From: Paenibacillus hemerocallicola
GTDB lineage: Bacteria > Bacillota > Bacilli > Paenibacillales > NBRC-103111
Direction: 5' to 3'
DNA: 64,000 nucleotides
Assembly: GCF_006265175.1 (NCBI RefSeq)
Contig: NZ_VDCQ01000006.1
Span: 68,074 to 132,073 of the forward strand
Part shown: positions 53,975 to 63,328 of the stretch, piece by piece
Layout of the letters: every line of letters starts with the position of its first letter
Numbering within the stretch: position 1 is the stretch's first letter
Notes under the pieces: model-generated
Told to the model about the DNA's origin: nothing
The model's database searches: none
The model's input: the letters and a program-made list of their open reading frames with translations, nothing else
Program-made: the position numbers and the translations under genes

Positions 53975-54194
53975 CGATTTCACGCTCCTCCATTTGGATG
54001 AAAGATAGGCCAACTACTATTTAACCTAATAAATCTATCATGAAACAGCATCCGTTTCTTGTAAAGAGGGGGAAAATGAAATGTTTTGTAAATGCGGCTC
54101 GAATACTACAACATACCCCCGCGAAGTGGAGTCTATGCTCCGATGCCTATCCGGGTACTTTGCGGGAACCCCGGGATTTATAAATGCTTTAACG

Positions 54195-54219
54195 ACAAAA
54201 CGGCGCCATGGGCGCCGTT
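54195..54219 (-). terminator. Terminator of the GNAT gene
   Basis: The perfect 9-bp stem AACGGCGCC/GGCGCCGTT with a three-base loop is followed on the minus strand by TTTT. Confidence 0.85.
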
Positions 54220-54237
54220 CCGACTATCGATCTTGTA

Positions 54238-54735
54238 TTATTCGGGAATAATGAGCTGAAAAAAGTGCACGTCTTGCCAAGCGTCGAATTTGTAGCCGAC
54301 TTCGCGGAATACGCCGATCGGGACGAAGCCGAATTTCCGGTGGAGCCGAACGCTAGTCTCGTTGCCTCCCGTAATGGCGGCAATGACGACATGAAAGCCG
54401 CGCTCCCTGGCGATCCCGAGCATCCGTTCCAGCAGGGCGGTGCCGATTCCGCCGCCCCGCCGTTCTTTATCCAGATAGATCGAAATTTCTACGGTGCGAT
54501 CATAGGCGGGCTTGCTCCGAAAAGGGGACAAGCTGCAATATCCCGATACGAAGCCTTCCTGCTCGGCCACGATAAGCGGATAACGGTCCTCGAACTGACC
54601 GAACCATGCTTCGCGTTCGTTTATCGTTTGAGTCGCCAAATCGAAGGTGGCGGCGGAATACAATATCGCATCGTTGTAAATGTCGAGCAGCTTCGGTAAA
54701 TCTTCCCGCACCGCGTAGCGAATTTGAACGGGCAC
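54238..54735 (-). CDS. GNAT N-acetyltransferase of the phosphinothricin acetyltransferase (PAT/YwnH) type
   Basis: This protein of about 165 residues starts (V)PVQIRYAVREDLPKLLDIY and carries YSAATFDLATQTINEREAWF, GYCSLSPFRSKPAYDRTVEI, the acetyl-CoA loop ERRGGGIGTALLERML and FHVVIAAITGGNETSVRLH. These are features of PAT-like enzymes, which acetylate phosphinothricin, methionine sulfone or related amines. The natural substrate is uncertain. The GTG at 54735 is chosen from GGAGGG six bases upstream on this strand. It follows ftsW on the same strand with a 15-base gap. Confidence 0.88.
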   Translation of the reverse strand: MPVQIRYAVREDLPKLLDIYNDAILYSAATFDLATQTINEREAWFGQFEDRYPLIVAEQEGFVSGYCSLSPFRSKPAYDRTVEISIYLDKERRGGGIGTALLERMLGIARERGFHVVIAAITGGNETSVRLHRKFGFVPIGVFREVGYKFDAWQDVHFFQLIIPE

Positions 54736-54750
54736 TACGCATCCCTCCAC

Positions 54751-55917
54751 CTATCCCCGCTGTTGTCTCCGTTCCTTATGCTCCTTGTCCGGACGGGAAT
54801 GCTCCCTGGAAATACTGAGCAAAATGCCGATGCTGCACATCATGACCAGCAGGGAGGAGCCCCCATAGCTGATAAACGGCAGCGTCACTCCGGTCATCGG
54901 AATCGTTCCCGTCACGCCGCCCATATTGATCAGCGCCTGGATGCCGATAAGTCCGACGATTCCGGTACCGGCCAAGCTCCCGAAGGAATCGGTGCATCGC
55001 AGGGAGACGATAATGCCGCGCCACAATAGCATCAAATAACAGAACAAAAAAAAGATTGTGCCGAGAAAGCCGAACTCCTCGCCGATAATCGCAAAGATGA
55101 AATCGTTGTGCGCTTCCGGAAGATAGTGCATTTTTTGAATGCTTTTCCCGAAGCCGGCGCCGATCAATTCGCCATGCCCGAATGCATATAGAGATTGGAC
55201 GATCTGATAGCAAGCCCCTTGCGGATCGAACCATGGGTTCAAATAGCACGATACCCGGTCCATCCGGTACCCGAGCGAGTCTGAGGTGAGCACGTATATG
55301 GTCAAAACTAAAGAGGCGATAACGGCCATCGATCCGACAGCAAGAAAAATATGTTTCAGGTTCGCGCCTCCGACGACGATAACGAGTGAAGCGGCCAAGA
55401 CCAGAATCATCGTCGAGCCGAAGTCGGGCTGCATCATGATCAGTCCGGCCACGATGCCGACGATAATGACCGTAGGGAGGAGTCCCTTTTTCAAATCGCG
55501 GAATCTCTCTCCCTTTTTGCTGATCAATAAAGATAAATAAAGGATGACGGCGACCTTGGCATATTCCGAAGGCTGCATGCCGAAACCTCCGAAAATGAAC
55601 CAGCTTCTGGCCCCGTTAACTTTGATTCCGAGAAACGGAACGAGCGCAAGCAGGATGAGCACGCCTATAAAAGCGGGACGAAGCAGCGGACGGAGCTTGC
55701 CGGCCGGAATATTCATAAGAAAAAACATGCCAACCGTGCCGGCTACGGCAAAGATGGCTTGTCTTTTTACGAAATATAACGGATCGTTGTTGAACTCTTC
55801 CTTGGCAAGCGCGATAACGGAGCTTGCACTGAAAACCATCACGAGCCCGAAACCGACGAGCAGAAACGTAAGCAGCAGCAGCATGAAATCCGGTGTGCCC
55901 CTACGGGGTTCGTTCAT
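54751..55917 (-). CDS. ftsW: FtsW/RodA/SpoVE-family SEDS glycosyltransferase
   Basis: This 388-residue polytopic protein reads FSASSVIALAKEEFNNDPLYFVK in parts, GARSWFIFGGFGMQPSEYAKVA, MQPDFGSTMILVLAA, LIGAGFGKSIQKMHYLPEAHNDFIF in parts, and GVTLPFISYGGSSLL. The Gln-Pro-Ser-Glu and Pro-x-x-x-Asp-Phe motifs are the SEDS hallmarks. Proteins of this group polymerise lipid II for division or sporulation septa. It is not inside a dcw cluster here, so division (FtsW) and sporulation (SpoVE) roles cannot be separated by sequence alone. Confidence 0.92.
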   Translation of the reverse strand: MNEPRRGTPDFMLLLLTFLLVGFGLVMVFSASSVIALAKEEFNNDPLYFVKRQAIFAVAGTVGMFFLMNIPAGKLRPLLRPAFIGVLILLALVPFLGIKVNGARSWFIFGGFGMQPSEYAKVAVILYLSLLISKKGERFRDLKKGLLPTVIIVGIVAGLIMMQPDFGSTMILVLAASLVIVVGGANLKHIFLAVGSMAVIASLVLTIYVLTSDSLGYRMDRVSCYLNPWFDPQGACYQIVQSLYAFGHGELIGAGFGKSIQKMHYLPEAHNDFIFAIIGEEFGFLGTIFFLFCYLMLLWRGIIVSLRCTDSFGSLAGTGIVGLIGIQALINMGGVTGTIPMTGVTLPFISYGGSSLLVMMCSIGILLSISREHSRPDKEHKERRQQRG

Positions 55918-55936
55918 AACGGTTCCGCCTTCACGT

Positions 55937-56284
55937 TTATTCGCTCAACTGCTTTTTCAATTCGGCCAGCTTCGTGTTTGCGGTTTTCAGGATTTGATCC
56001 GGAACGGGGGATTCGTAATCAAGTCCGTGCGGGAATGTGCCGCGTCCGATGTAAGAATCCTCAAGCACCAAAATCGTGTAAGGGGATTCGAGCTTGCCTT
56101 CTACGGCTCTAGCGTTGAACCGCAAAAAGTATTCGTCGTTGGTCGCTTTATTTTCCAATTTCAAATCGTATGTAGCGCGGTAATATTCCCATTGCCAGCG
56201 AACGAAGCCGATCTTCGTCGACACGCTGTCCAGATGGGCCAAATCGCTTTTCAAGCCTTTCAATCCTGCATTTTCGATTATCAC
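55937..56284 (-). CDS. yugN: YugN-family protein
   Basis: This 115-residue small alpha/beta protein reads IIENAGLKGLKSDLAHLDSV, WQWEYYRATYDLKLENK, YFLRFNARAVEGKLE and FPHGLDYESPVP. This pattern identifies the YugN-like family of Bacillales, whose function is unknown. It starts at GTG with AGGAGG eight bases upstream and lies 19 bases ahead of ftsW on the same strand. Confidence 0.9.
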   Translation of the reverse strand: MIIENAGLKGLKSDLAHLDSVSTKIGFVRWQWEYYRATYDLKLENKATNDEYFLRFNARAVEGKLESPYTILVLEDSYIGRGTFPHGLDYESPVPDQILKTANTKLAELKKQLSE

Positions 56285-56495
56285 GATAGTTCCTCCTGAG
56301 CGTTCATATAAAGTATTTCCGGCAGGCGTGCAATCCTTTATCCATGATAGTATGTTTCCCTTGCATGCGCAAGCCTATTAAGAATCGGAGATTTTAAAAT
56401 TTGATGGCAATCCGGCCGTACGGATGAAACGGCGGGAGCATTTTGGTACAATAAAGGGAAGGAAAACATTATGCCGGCGGCGGGAGTGGAGAAAC

Positions 56496-57680
56496 ATGGA
56501 CAGCACCACGGAAATTCTGCAATCGTTGTTCCCGGATATGGTGAAATGGCGCCGTCATCTGCATCGCCATCCCGAGCTTTCATATGAGGAGAAGCGAACT
56601 TCCGTCTTCGTGGAGGAGCTGCTCGGGCAGTGGGGGATCGAGGTAAGGACCGGAGTCGGCGGATACGGCATTGTCGGTACGGTGCGAGGGGCCAAGCCGG
56701 GACCTACGGTAGCTTTGCGGGCCGATATGGACGCTCTGCCCATACAGGACGAGAAAACGTGCGAGTATGCTTCCACGGTGCCGGGCGTCATGCATGCATG
56801 CGGTCACGATGCGCATACATCGTCGCTTCTCGGAGTAGCGAAGCTGTTTGCCGACAGGAGAGGAGAGCTGGCCGGAAACATCAAGCTGCTGTTCCAGCCC
56901 GCCGAGGAGGTAAGTCCCGGCGGCGCCGCCCCGATGATCGCGGACGGAGCGCTGGAGGGCGTCGATGCGGTGTACGGGGTTCATCTCTGGACGCCGTTTC
57001 CGGCGGGAAGCGTATATTCGGCGGCAGGACCGATCATGGCCGCGGCGGACGAATATGTGATCCAGATCAAAGGCAAGGGCGGACATGGCGGACTGCCGCA
57101 TGAGACGGTCGACAGCATACTTGTGGGCGCCCACCTGATCGTCAACCTGCAGACGATCGTCAGCAGGAGCATCGACCCCGTCGAACCATGCGTCGTATCG
57201 GTCGGGAAAATTCAGGCCGGGAACAGCTTTAATGTCATAGCGGAATCTTGCTACATCAACGGCACGGTGCGCTCTTTCGATATGCGCGTACGGGATCGGA
57301 TCGTCGAGAGAATGAAGCAAATATGCGCACGGACCGGCGAAATGTTCGGAGCGGACATCCAGCTCGACTACAAGATCGGATATCCTCCGGTCGTCAACGA
57401 TTCGGCTGAGACGGAACGGTTTTTTCGCGTGGCGGCAAGCTTGTTCGGCCCCGAGCGGGCGGTTCGCAGCCCCTTGATCATGGCGGGGGAGGACTTCTCG
57501 TATTATTTGCACCGCGTACCCGGCTGCTTTATGTTCGTAGGAGCGGGCAACGCGGAGGCCGGAATCGTCTCGCCGCATCATCATCCGCAATTCGACATCG
57601 ACGAGACGGCCATGCTGCAATCGGCGGCTTTGCTCGCATCGATGGCTGAAGATTATTTGGAGGCGAATCGCGCCAAGTAA
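56496..57680 (+). CDS. M20-family amidohydrolase (aminoacylase/hippurate hydrolase type)
   Basis: This protein of about 394 residues has the M20D signature: RRHLHRHPELSYEE, VALRADMDALPI, GVMHACGHDAHTSSLLGVAK (metal His/Asp), LLFQPAEEVSPGGA (catalytic Glu pair), YGVHLWTPFPAG, KGKGGHGGLPHETVD (dimer-domain His) and MAGEDFSYYL. It would hydrolyse an N-acyl amino acid or amide with two metal ions in the cytosol. ATG 56496 has a GGGAGTGGAG site; the longer frame to 56424 is not supported. Confidence 0.93.
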   Translation: MDSTTEILQSLFPDMVKWRRHLHRHPELSYEEKRTSVFVEELLGQWGIEVRTGVGGYGIVGTVRGAKPGPTVALRADMDALPIQDEKTCEYASTVPGVMHACGHDAHTSSLLGVAKLFADRRGELAGNIKLLFQPAEEVSPGGAAPMIADGALEGVDAVYGVHLWTPFPAGSVYSAAGPIMAAADEYVIQIKGKGGHGGLPHETVDSILVGAHLIVNLQTIVSRSIDPVEPCVVSVGKIQAGNSFNVIAESCYINGTVRSFDMRVRDRIVERMKQICARTGEMFGADIQLDYKIGYPPVVNDSAETERFFRVAASLFGPERAVRSPLIMAGEDFSYYLHRVPGCFMFVGAGNAEAGIVSPHHHPQFDIDETAMLQSAALLASMAEDYLEANRAK

Positions 57681-57766
57681 TGGAACAAACTCACAGGTAT
57701 GCCCTCCTCTTGGCCGGAAAGCCTAATGATGCAATCCGTCAACAAAAAGACAGAGGAGGCGTACCG

Positions 57767-58204
57767 ATGAAAAAAATACAGGATATTATGAGTACCGATT
57801 GCGTTACCGTAACCTTGAAGGACAATCTTTACGAAATCGCGCTGAAAATGAAGCAGAACGATATCGGCTTCGTCCCCGTCGTCGAAGGCAAGAAGCTGAT
57901 CGGCGTAGTTACGGACCGCGACTTGGTCGTGCGCGGCTATGCGGAGAAGCATTCCGGCTCGACGGCTGTGGAGGAGGTTCTCTCCAAGGATTTGACGACG
58001 GTCACTCCGGAAACGACGGTCGATGAAGCGGCCAAGCTGATGGCGAAACAAAAAATCCGCCGTCTCCCGGTCGTCAAAAACGGCGAGCTTGTCGGGGTCG
58101 TCGCAATCGCCGACCTGGCCGTGCGGGAAATATTCGTCAACGAGGCCGGGGAAGCGTTGAGCGAAATATCCGAAAACGTCGATCATGCGGCAACGGCACG
58201 GTAA
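57767..58204 (+). CDS. Twin-CBS-domain protein
   Basis: This 145-residue protein consists of two CBS domains (about 8-65 and 75-132): IMSTDCVTVTLKDNLYEIAL, NDIGFVPVVEGKKLIGVVTD, DLTTVTPETTVDEAAKLMAK and KIRRLPVVKNGELVGVVAI. Such stand-alone pairs bind adenine nucleotides and act as energy sensors. B. subtilis YhcV is a close type. AcuB also has CBS domains, but the extra ACT domain of AcuB is missing, so this is not acuB. GAGGAGG lies seven bases before the ATG. Confidence 0.92.
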   Translation: MKKIQDIMSTDCVTVTLKDNLYEIALKMKQNDIGFVPVVEGKKLIGVVTDRDLVVRGYAEKHSGSTAVEEVLSKDLTTVTPETTVDEAAKLMAKQKIRRLPVVKNGELVGVVAIADLAVREIFVNEAGEALSEISENVDHAATAR

Positions 58205-58218
58205 CGATAGGAATGGCC

Positions 58219-58261
58219 AAAAAAAGCGAAAGACGTCGATGGACGTCTCTCGCTTTTTTTA
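58219..58261 (+). terminator. Terminator of the CBS-domain gene
   Basis: AAAAAAGCGA-AGACGTC pairs with GACGTCT-TCGCTTTTTT around a four-base loop. A and T flanks make it usable in both directions. Confidence 0.9.
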
Positions 58262-58535
58262 TGCGACACTGCGCAATCCGCATACAACCCGGAGAACCCT
58301 TAATGAAACGGGGGCAACGTATTGCCGTAAATAGAGGAACTATATTCCGTTATTGTCCCGAATTCCGTTACACTTTTGAAGATAACGGAACAGGCTTCCT
58401 TTATCTCGAGCTTTCGGGGTGAAAATGATCGTGAACAGCGAAATAGCGGAACGGATTTCCGTTATTTTACAATCGATCCGAGTACTCGGGTCATTAGCAT
58501 ACTCCAGTTCCGCTCCCTCTGGATTTCGCGGTCCC
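58262..58535 (-). repeat. Dispersed intergenic element, copy C (reverse orientation)
   Basis: Read on the minus strand it follows the order of copies A and B: GGGACCGCGAA, AGCGGAACT, ATAACGGAAATCC, TTCCGCTAT, CATTTTCACCCCGA, ATAAAGGAAGCC, TTCCGTTAT, TAACGGAAT, ATAACGGAATA, with the shared tail CTCCGGGTTGTATGCGGAT-like end. It fills the gap between the CBS gene and the SNase gene. No coding frame is credible. Confidence 0.85.
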
Positions 58536-58667
58536 GCAAGGCACCGGCTAAGGCGGCCGGCCTTCGCCGATCATGCGTTACCTTCACCCGTAAGCGATTT
58601 GCAAGTCGCATAACCGCAAACGTTTTTTACATTGTCATCCTCGCAAGAAAGCATAGCCTCTCCTCAT

Positions 58668-59396
58668 CTACTCTCCAGCTTTGCGGAAGCCGGCGTCCGC
58701 GGCGTCGTCCTCCGTGCAGAACATCATTTCCGCCTTCGTCTGATTGTAGGAGCTTCCGCCAGGCACGTGATAAATTTTTTCGTTTTTCGAGTTGATGTTG
58801 CCTTTGATTTGAGGATCTTTGCAAGAGGCGGTGCCGGCCGTCGCCTTCGAATCGGTACTTCCGTCCCCTTTCGCCCATAAGCCTTTTCCTTTGCTGCGCG
58901 CCTCGCGCTCGATATCCACGAACGTTTTGGCGAACATGACGTTGGGCGGGATCGTCATCGTGTTGGCGTAGCCTTCTTTTAACATCGTCGCGTTGTACAT
59001 CTCGGTCTCGCCTTTGATAAATACATACCGGAGCAGCCGGCCATATTTGTCTTTGTCCCCCGCATCGGCAAACAGGTAGACCGTTGCGTCAGCGAGCCGC
59101 TTCTTCGTATAAGCGCTTGCTTCCTTGCCGAATTTCTCGACCGGGCTGTTCGGTTTCACCGTCTCGGGCGTGTTCATGCCGATCAACCGGACTTTGTCGC
59201 CGTTACTCGTCTCGAACGTATCTCCGTCGACTACTCGTTTTACTTGCGCCGTCGTATAAGGCCGTCCTTTCAGCTCCGGGTACCGTTTCGTTATGCCGTC
59301 CAGGTCGTCGGCCCCGCCGCCCGCGGAAGGCGATCCGCAGCCGGAGAGCAGCATAACGATTAGAAGCATGATGCGAATCGGTTTAAAGTGGTGCAT
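58668..59396 (-). CDS. Thermonuclease-family (SNase) lipoprotein
   Basis: This 242-residue protein is exported and lipid-anchored: the lipobox LLSGC has its Cys at residue 20. The SNase domain (about 50-175) shows VKRVVDGDTFETSNGDKVRL, IGMNTPET and KYGRLLRYVF, with the Arg/Glu/Arg and Ca-binding Asp set of staphylococcal nuclease. The C-terminal 50 residues (IKGNINSKNEKIYHVPG, then FCTEDDAADAGFRKA) form a separate small domain common behind secreted nucleases. It would degrade nucleic acid outside the cell. ATG 59396 has GGGGGAGG eight bases upstream. Confidence 0.9.
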   Translation of the reverse strand: MHHFKPIRIMLLIVMLLSGCGSPSAGGGADDLDGITKRYPELKGRPYTTAQVKRVVDGDTFETSNGDKVRLIGMNTPETVKPNSPVEKFGKEASAYTKKRLADATVYLFADAGDKDKYGRLLRYVFIKGETEMYNATMLKEGYANTMTIPPNVMFAKTFVDIEREARSKGKGLWAKGDGSTDSKATAGTASCKDPQIKGNINSKNEKIYHVPGGSSYNQTKAEMMFCTEDDAADAGFRKAGE

Positions 59397-59550
59397 ATCC
59401 TGTTCCTCCCCCATAAGTTCAACCTCTATAGTACTCTTTCGGCAAGCGGTGTTCAACGCGTAATCCGGGCCGGGCCGTTTATTTCCGCCCGTTTCTTTTC
59501 ATACTAATACAGATTGAACTAACGGGAATGTAAACGGAGGGACTTAAGGC

Positions 59551-61293
59551 ATGCGTTATGATCCGGATCGACCGCTGGTCGTCCAAAGCGATTCTACCTT
59601 GATGCTCGAAGCCGATCACCCGCAAGGCGAAGAAGCCGGCAGCGCCTTGAGCCGTTTCGCCGAGCTGGTGAAAACGCCCGGTCAGATCCACACTTACCGG
59701 ATGACGCCGCTGTCTCTTTGGAACGCCGCCTCGTCGGGCTTGAGCGTGGAGCGCATTCTGGACGTCTTGAACGGCTACGGGAAATTCGATGTTCCGCTGC
59801 AGGTGAAGCAAAATGTAATCCATTTCGTCGGACGTTACGGACTGGTCAAGCTGGTTCCGGACGGTCAACGCATGATGCTCGCGGCCGACGATGCGGAGCT
59901 GCTGGAGAAGCTGGCCGGGTACAAGTCGCTTCAGTCGTATTTTATCGGAGGAACGGCTGCTGCGGGCGCATTGGAAATATGTCCGGCATACCGGGGCATG
60001 ATTAAGCAGGACTTGATCAAGCTGGGATTCCCGGTACAGGATCTGGCCGGGTACCATCATGGAGAAGTGCTGCCGATCCGGCTGCGCGGCAGCACGGCCG
60101 CGGGAGAGCCGTTCGTGCTTCGGGATTATCAGCGGAATGCCGCCGACGCCTTCTATGACGGGGAGCGGCTTCACGGAGGAAGCGGAGTCGTCGTGCTGCC
60201 TTGCGGCGCAGGCAAAACGGTCATCGGCATTGCAGCGCTGGCAAGGCTGCAATGCGCCGCGCTTATTTTGACGACGAACGTCGCCTCAGTCCGCCAATGG
60301 AAGCGCGAGCTGCTGGACAAAACGGATTTGGACGAAGAGCTTGTCGGCGAATATTGCGGGGATCGCAAGGAGGTGCGCCCGGTAACGATCGCCACTTATC
60401 AAATATTGACGCATCGGCACCGCAAGGATGACGGATTTTCTCACATGTCGCTGTTCAACGAACGCGATTGGGGCTTGATCATTTACGACGAAGTGCACCT
60501 GCTCCCGGCTCCCGTATTCCGGGCTACGGCGGATATTCAGGCGACCCGGAGACTCGGATTGACGGCTACGCTCGTTCGCGAGGACGGCCGGGAGGAGGAC
60601 GTGTTCTCTCTGGTCGGTCCGAAGCTGTTCGAGGCCGGATGGAAAGATTTGGAGCAGAAAGGCTGGGTCGCCCGCGTTCAATGCACGGAAGTTCGCGTCC
60701 CGCTAACCGAGCCGCTGCGGGAAGTGTATACGCGAGCCGAAGCGCGGCACAAGCACCGCATCGCGGGCGAGAATCCGGTCAAGCTGGACGTTCTGGTCGA
60801 CCTGCTTAATCGGCACAAAGAGGAACCTACGCTGGTCATCGGCCAATATTTGGATCAACTTAAGCATATTTCCGAGAAGGTCGGGGCGCCCATGATCTCG
60901 GGGGATATGCCGCACGAGGAGCGGGACGGATTGTATGAACGGTTTAACCGGGGGGATATCCGGACTCTGGTCGTGTCCAAGGTAGCCAATTTCGCCATCG
61001 ATTTGCCGGATGCCCGGGTAGCTATCCAGGTTTCGGGCAGCTTCGGCTCTCGGCAGGAGGAAGCGCAGCGTCTCGGCCGTATTTTGCGACCGAAGAGGGA
61101 AAATAATAATGCGTTTTTTTACTCGCTTGTAAGCGACGATACCCGGGAGCAAGATTTTTCGATGCACCGCCAATTGTTTTTGCTGGAACAAGGATACCGG
61201 TACGAAATCCGGAAGTCGGAGCCCGGCTGCGGCTCCGGACGGGAAATGGAGGAGCGACATGAAGCTTGCGGAGCTGCTGGCGAACACGCCTGA
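59551..61293 (+). CDS. XPB/Ssl2-type DNA repair helicase
   Basis: This 580-residue superfamily 2 helicase has an N-terminal damage-recognition-like domain (about 40-170). Motif I is VVLPCGAGKTVIGIAAL (about 216), motif II DEVH (about 313), motif III LTATLVREDGREED with the RED element of XPB, and motif VI RQEEAQRLGRILRPK. Bacterial XPB has been shown to unwind DNA from the 3' side in family members. The C-terminus overlaps the next gene by 35 bases. GGAGGG precedes the ATG. Nucleotide-excision or recombination roles are inference. Confidence 0.93.
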   Translation: MRYDPDRPLVVQSDSTLMLEADHPQGEEAGSALSRFAELVKTPGQIHTYRMTPLSLWNAASSGLSVERILDVLNGYGKFDVPLQVKQNVIHFVGRYGLVKLVPDGQRMMLAADDAELLEKLAGYKSLQSYFIGGTAAAGALEICPAYRGMIKQDLIKLGFPVQDLAGYHHGEVLPIRLRGSTAAGEPFVLRDYQRNAADAFYDGERLHGGSGVVVLPCGAGKTVIGIAALARLQCAALILTTNVASVRQWKRELLDKTDLDEELVGEYCGDRKEVRPVTIATYQILTHRHRKDDGFSHMSLFNERDWGLIIYDEVHLLPAPVFRATADIQATRRLGLTATLVREDGREEDVFSLVGPKLFEAGWKDLEQKGWVARVQCTEVRVPLTEPLREVYTRAEARHKHRIAGENPVKLDVLVDLLNRHKEEPTLVIGQYLDQLKHISEKVGAPMISGDMPHEERDGLYERFNRGDIRTLVVSKVANFAIDLPDARVAIQVSGSFGSRQEEAQRLGRILRPKRENNNAFFYSLVSDDTREQDFSMHRQLFLLEQGYRYEIRKSEPGCGSGREMEERHEACGAAGEHA

Positions 61294-63310
61294 ACTGATG
61301 CGCGAGGAAATAGGGCGCCACAACGGCTGGACGGGGGCGGGGCACGATTTGGGTCGTCTGCTCGGTTCCGAGGAGTCGGTAAGCCGATTGAACGATTCGT
61401 TATTCGAGCTTGAGCGCAAAGTACTGGAGACGATCGTGCGTCGCTTCGGTCACGCGCCGTTCGATTGGGCGAAGCTGGAGAAGGCGGGACAGAAGGAAAT
61501 GTCCGGGGCCGCTCTGAAAGTGGGTCTTATCCGGCTAAGCCGGAAAGGCATCTTGTTCGCGCTGCGGCGGAAATGGGGGGAGGCGGATTACGTATTGCCG
61601 GAAGACGGCTTTCCGTTATGGAGAAAGCTGCTGACGCCTATTTCAGAGCAAAAGGCCATATATGCGGGCAATGATGTCGTATCGGATTCGCCTTTTCGCC
61701 CGAGCATCGCCGTTCAGATGCTGTCGGTCCTTGCTTACATCGCCGAGGAAGACGTAACGGTGACACAAAAGGGGGGAGCCCATAAAAGGCATGCGGGGAA
61801 GCTTGCAGCGCTGGTCCCGGTGCGCGACGAGGAATTGAAGCCGGTCGAGGGGACGGAAGCTATTGTAAAAAGCGAATACGGCTCGGTAGCCGTCGATTTT
61901 TTGTGCGGAGCCGGACTGCGGCTCGGCATTCTGGATAAAGGGAGCGAGAGGCTGACCGTGCGGCCCCGTCAATTGGCGTTATGGCTTTCGCAGACCGAGA
62001 AGGAGATGGAAGCTCGGTTATACTCGCACTGGAAATCGGTAGTCGCAACGTCCGATCCTTGGCTGCATCACGCTTCAAGCAGCTTGGAGCAGATGCCGGA
62101 AGGAAGTTGGATATTGCTCCACGGCTTGGCCGGGCAGCTTCGGGAGGCCGGAATCGGCGGAGCGGACGTGAAGCCGGGCCAGGATGGCCGATTACCCGAT
62201 CAGACCGGGAAGCTATTGTCCTGGGCAGCCCCTCTGGAGGCTTGGGGATGGGCGGAAACGGCCGCAACGGCCGACGGGAGACGTCTGTTCAGGTGGCTCA
62301 GGAAACCTCGGCTTGAATTGGAGGAAGACCGCGGGCAGGAGGCGCGTTCCGTTTCAGGCAACCAAGTCGATGACGACAGACCGCGATTGTTCGTCCAGCC
62401 CGACTTTGAGCTGATCGTGCCGCCGGACTGCTCTTACAGGGTCAGATGGGAGCTGGAGATGATAGCCGAGCGGATCCGGCACGAGCATATCGCCGTATAC
62501 CGGATAACCAGGGAAACCGTCATGCGGGCGCTGAATCATGGAAGATCGGCGGATGCGACAGTCCGATTTCTGGAGCGTCACGCGAAGTACGGAGTGCCGG
62601 AAAACGTCAAGACGGCGATCTCGCAATGGGGCGACCGGCAATCGCAGCTGCGGGTGGAAACGGCAACGGTGCTGAGGCTCCGCGACGAAACGACGGCGAA
62701 GACGATATGCCGGGACGAGCGGATCGCTCCGCTGCTGGGAGAAGCGTTGGGCCCCACGGCTTGGATCGTTCGTTCGGACAAGGCATCGGAGCTTCGGGCG
62801 CTGCTCGAGAAGATCGGTTACAGTCCGGGCGGAACCAAACATGGCCCGGAGGAGGGAGGGGCGTCTTATCCATTGGTGGACGAAGCCGCGCTGCAGAAGC
62901 CGGAACAGCCCGTTATGCCGGAGGATGCGACGGTCGAAGGAGAGCTCCCCGCTAAAGGGCTTATTTACTCGAGGGCGGCAGTACAGTATTATGATAGAGA
63001 GCGCATTTTTCCGTTAATCGAAGACGTGTATCCCGGACTGCAGGAAGTTCCGTCCATGTGGCTGAAGGACTGCAGGACGTATCACGTTTCGACCCGCAAG
63101 CTGATGATCCAGAAGGCACTGGACTGGAAGGCGTGTCTTCGGCTGCGGAAAGCAGGCGCCGACACCCTTTTTATCCCGCTTCGACTGGATGGCATTCGCG
63201 ACGATTGGGCGGTAACCGGCTTCGAACAGACGAATGAAGTACGGCTTGCCCCGGATCAGTGGGAGGAAATGCAGCTCATCCTGCCGGGAATCAACGACGA
63301 GTCCCGGTAA
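61259..63310 (+). CDS. Helicase-associated-domain protein partnered with XPB
   Basis: This 683-residue protein has no helicase motifs. Its middle and C-terminal regions carry a helicase_C_3-like winged-helix/XPB N-terminal-type domain (about 370-570: RLFVQPDFELIVPPDCSYRV, WELEMIAERIRHEHIAVYRI, then a helical set ending AISQWGDR). A C-terminal segment (about 590-680) ends with YHVSTRKLMIQKALDWKACL. The N-terminal 350 residues are helical with no recognisable fold. It overlaps the XPB gene, and the GGAGG start signal sits inside the XPB coding region, so the pair are translationally coupled and probably form a complex. Confidence 0.8.
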   Translation: MKLAELLANTPELMREEIGRHNGWTGAGHDLGRLLGSEESVSRLNDSLFELERKVLETIVRRFGHAPFDWAKLEKAGQKEMSGAALKVGLIRLSRKGILFALRRKWGEADYVLPEDGFPLWRKLLTPISEQKAIYAGNDVVSDSPFRPSIAVQMLSVLAYIAEEDVTVTQKGGAHKRHAGKLAALVPVRDEELKPVEGTEAIVKSEYGSVAVDFLCGAGLRLGILDKGSERLTVRPRQLALWLSQTEKEMEARLYSHWKSVVATSDPWLHHASSSLEQMPEGSWILLHGLAGQLREAGIGGADVKPGQDGRLPDQTGKLLSWAAPLEAWGWAETAATADGRRLFRWLRKPRLELEEDRGQEARSVSGNQVDDDRPRLFVQPDFELIVPPDCSYRVRWELEMIAERIRHEHIAVYRITRETVMRALNHGRSADATVRFLERHAKYGVPENVKTAISQWGDRQSQLRVETATVLRLRDETTAKTICRDERIAPLLGEALGPTAWIVRSDKASELRALLEKIGYSPGGTKHGPEEGGASYPLVDEAALQKPEQPVMPEDATVEGELPAKGLIYSRAAVQYYDRERIFPLIEDVYPGLQEVPSMWLKDCRTYHVSTRKLMIQKALDWKACLRLRKAGADTLFIPLRLDGIRDDWAVTGFEQTNEVRLAPDQWEEMQLILPGINDESR

Positions 63311-63328
63311 CGAAGGAGGCCGGAACCG

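Noticed and set aside
54081-54251. 56-codon plus-strand frame beginning MFCKCGSNTTT with GAGGGGG upstream
   Set aside because: It runs through the GNAT terminator hairpin and into the opposite coding end, and its second half is Arg-rich without pattern. Only the CKCG start looks interesting, which is not enough.
57767-58204. Twin-CBS protein as the missing acuB
   Set aside because: It has two CBS domains but no ACT domain and is 23 kb from acuA/acuC, so it fits a YhcV-like protein better.
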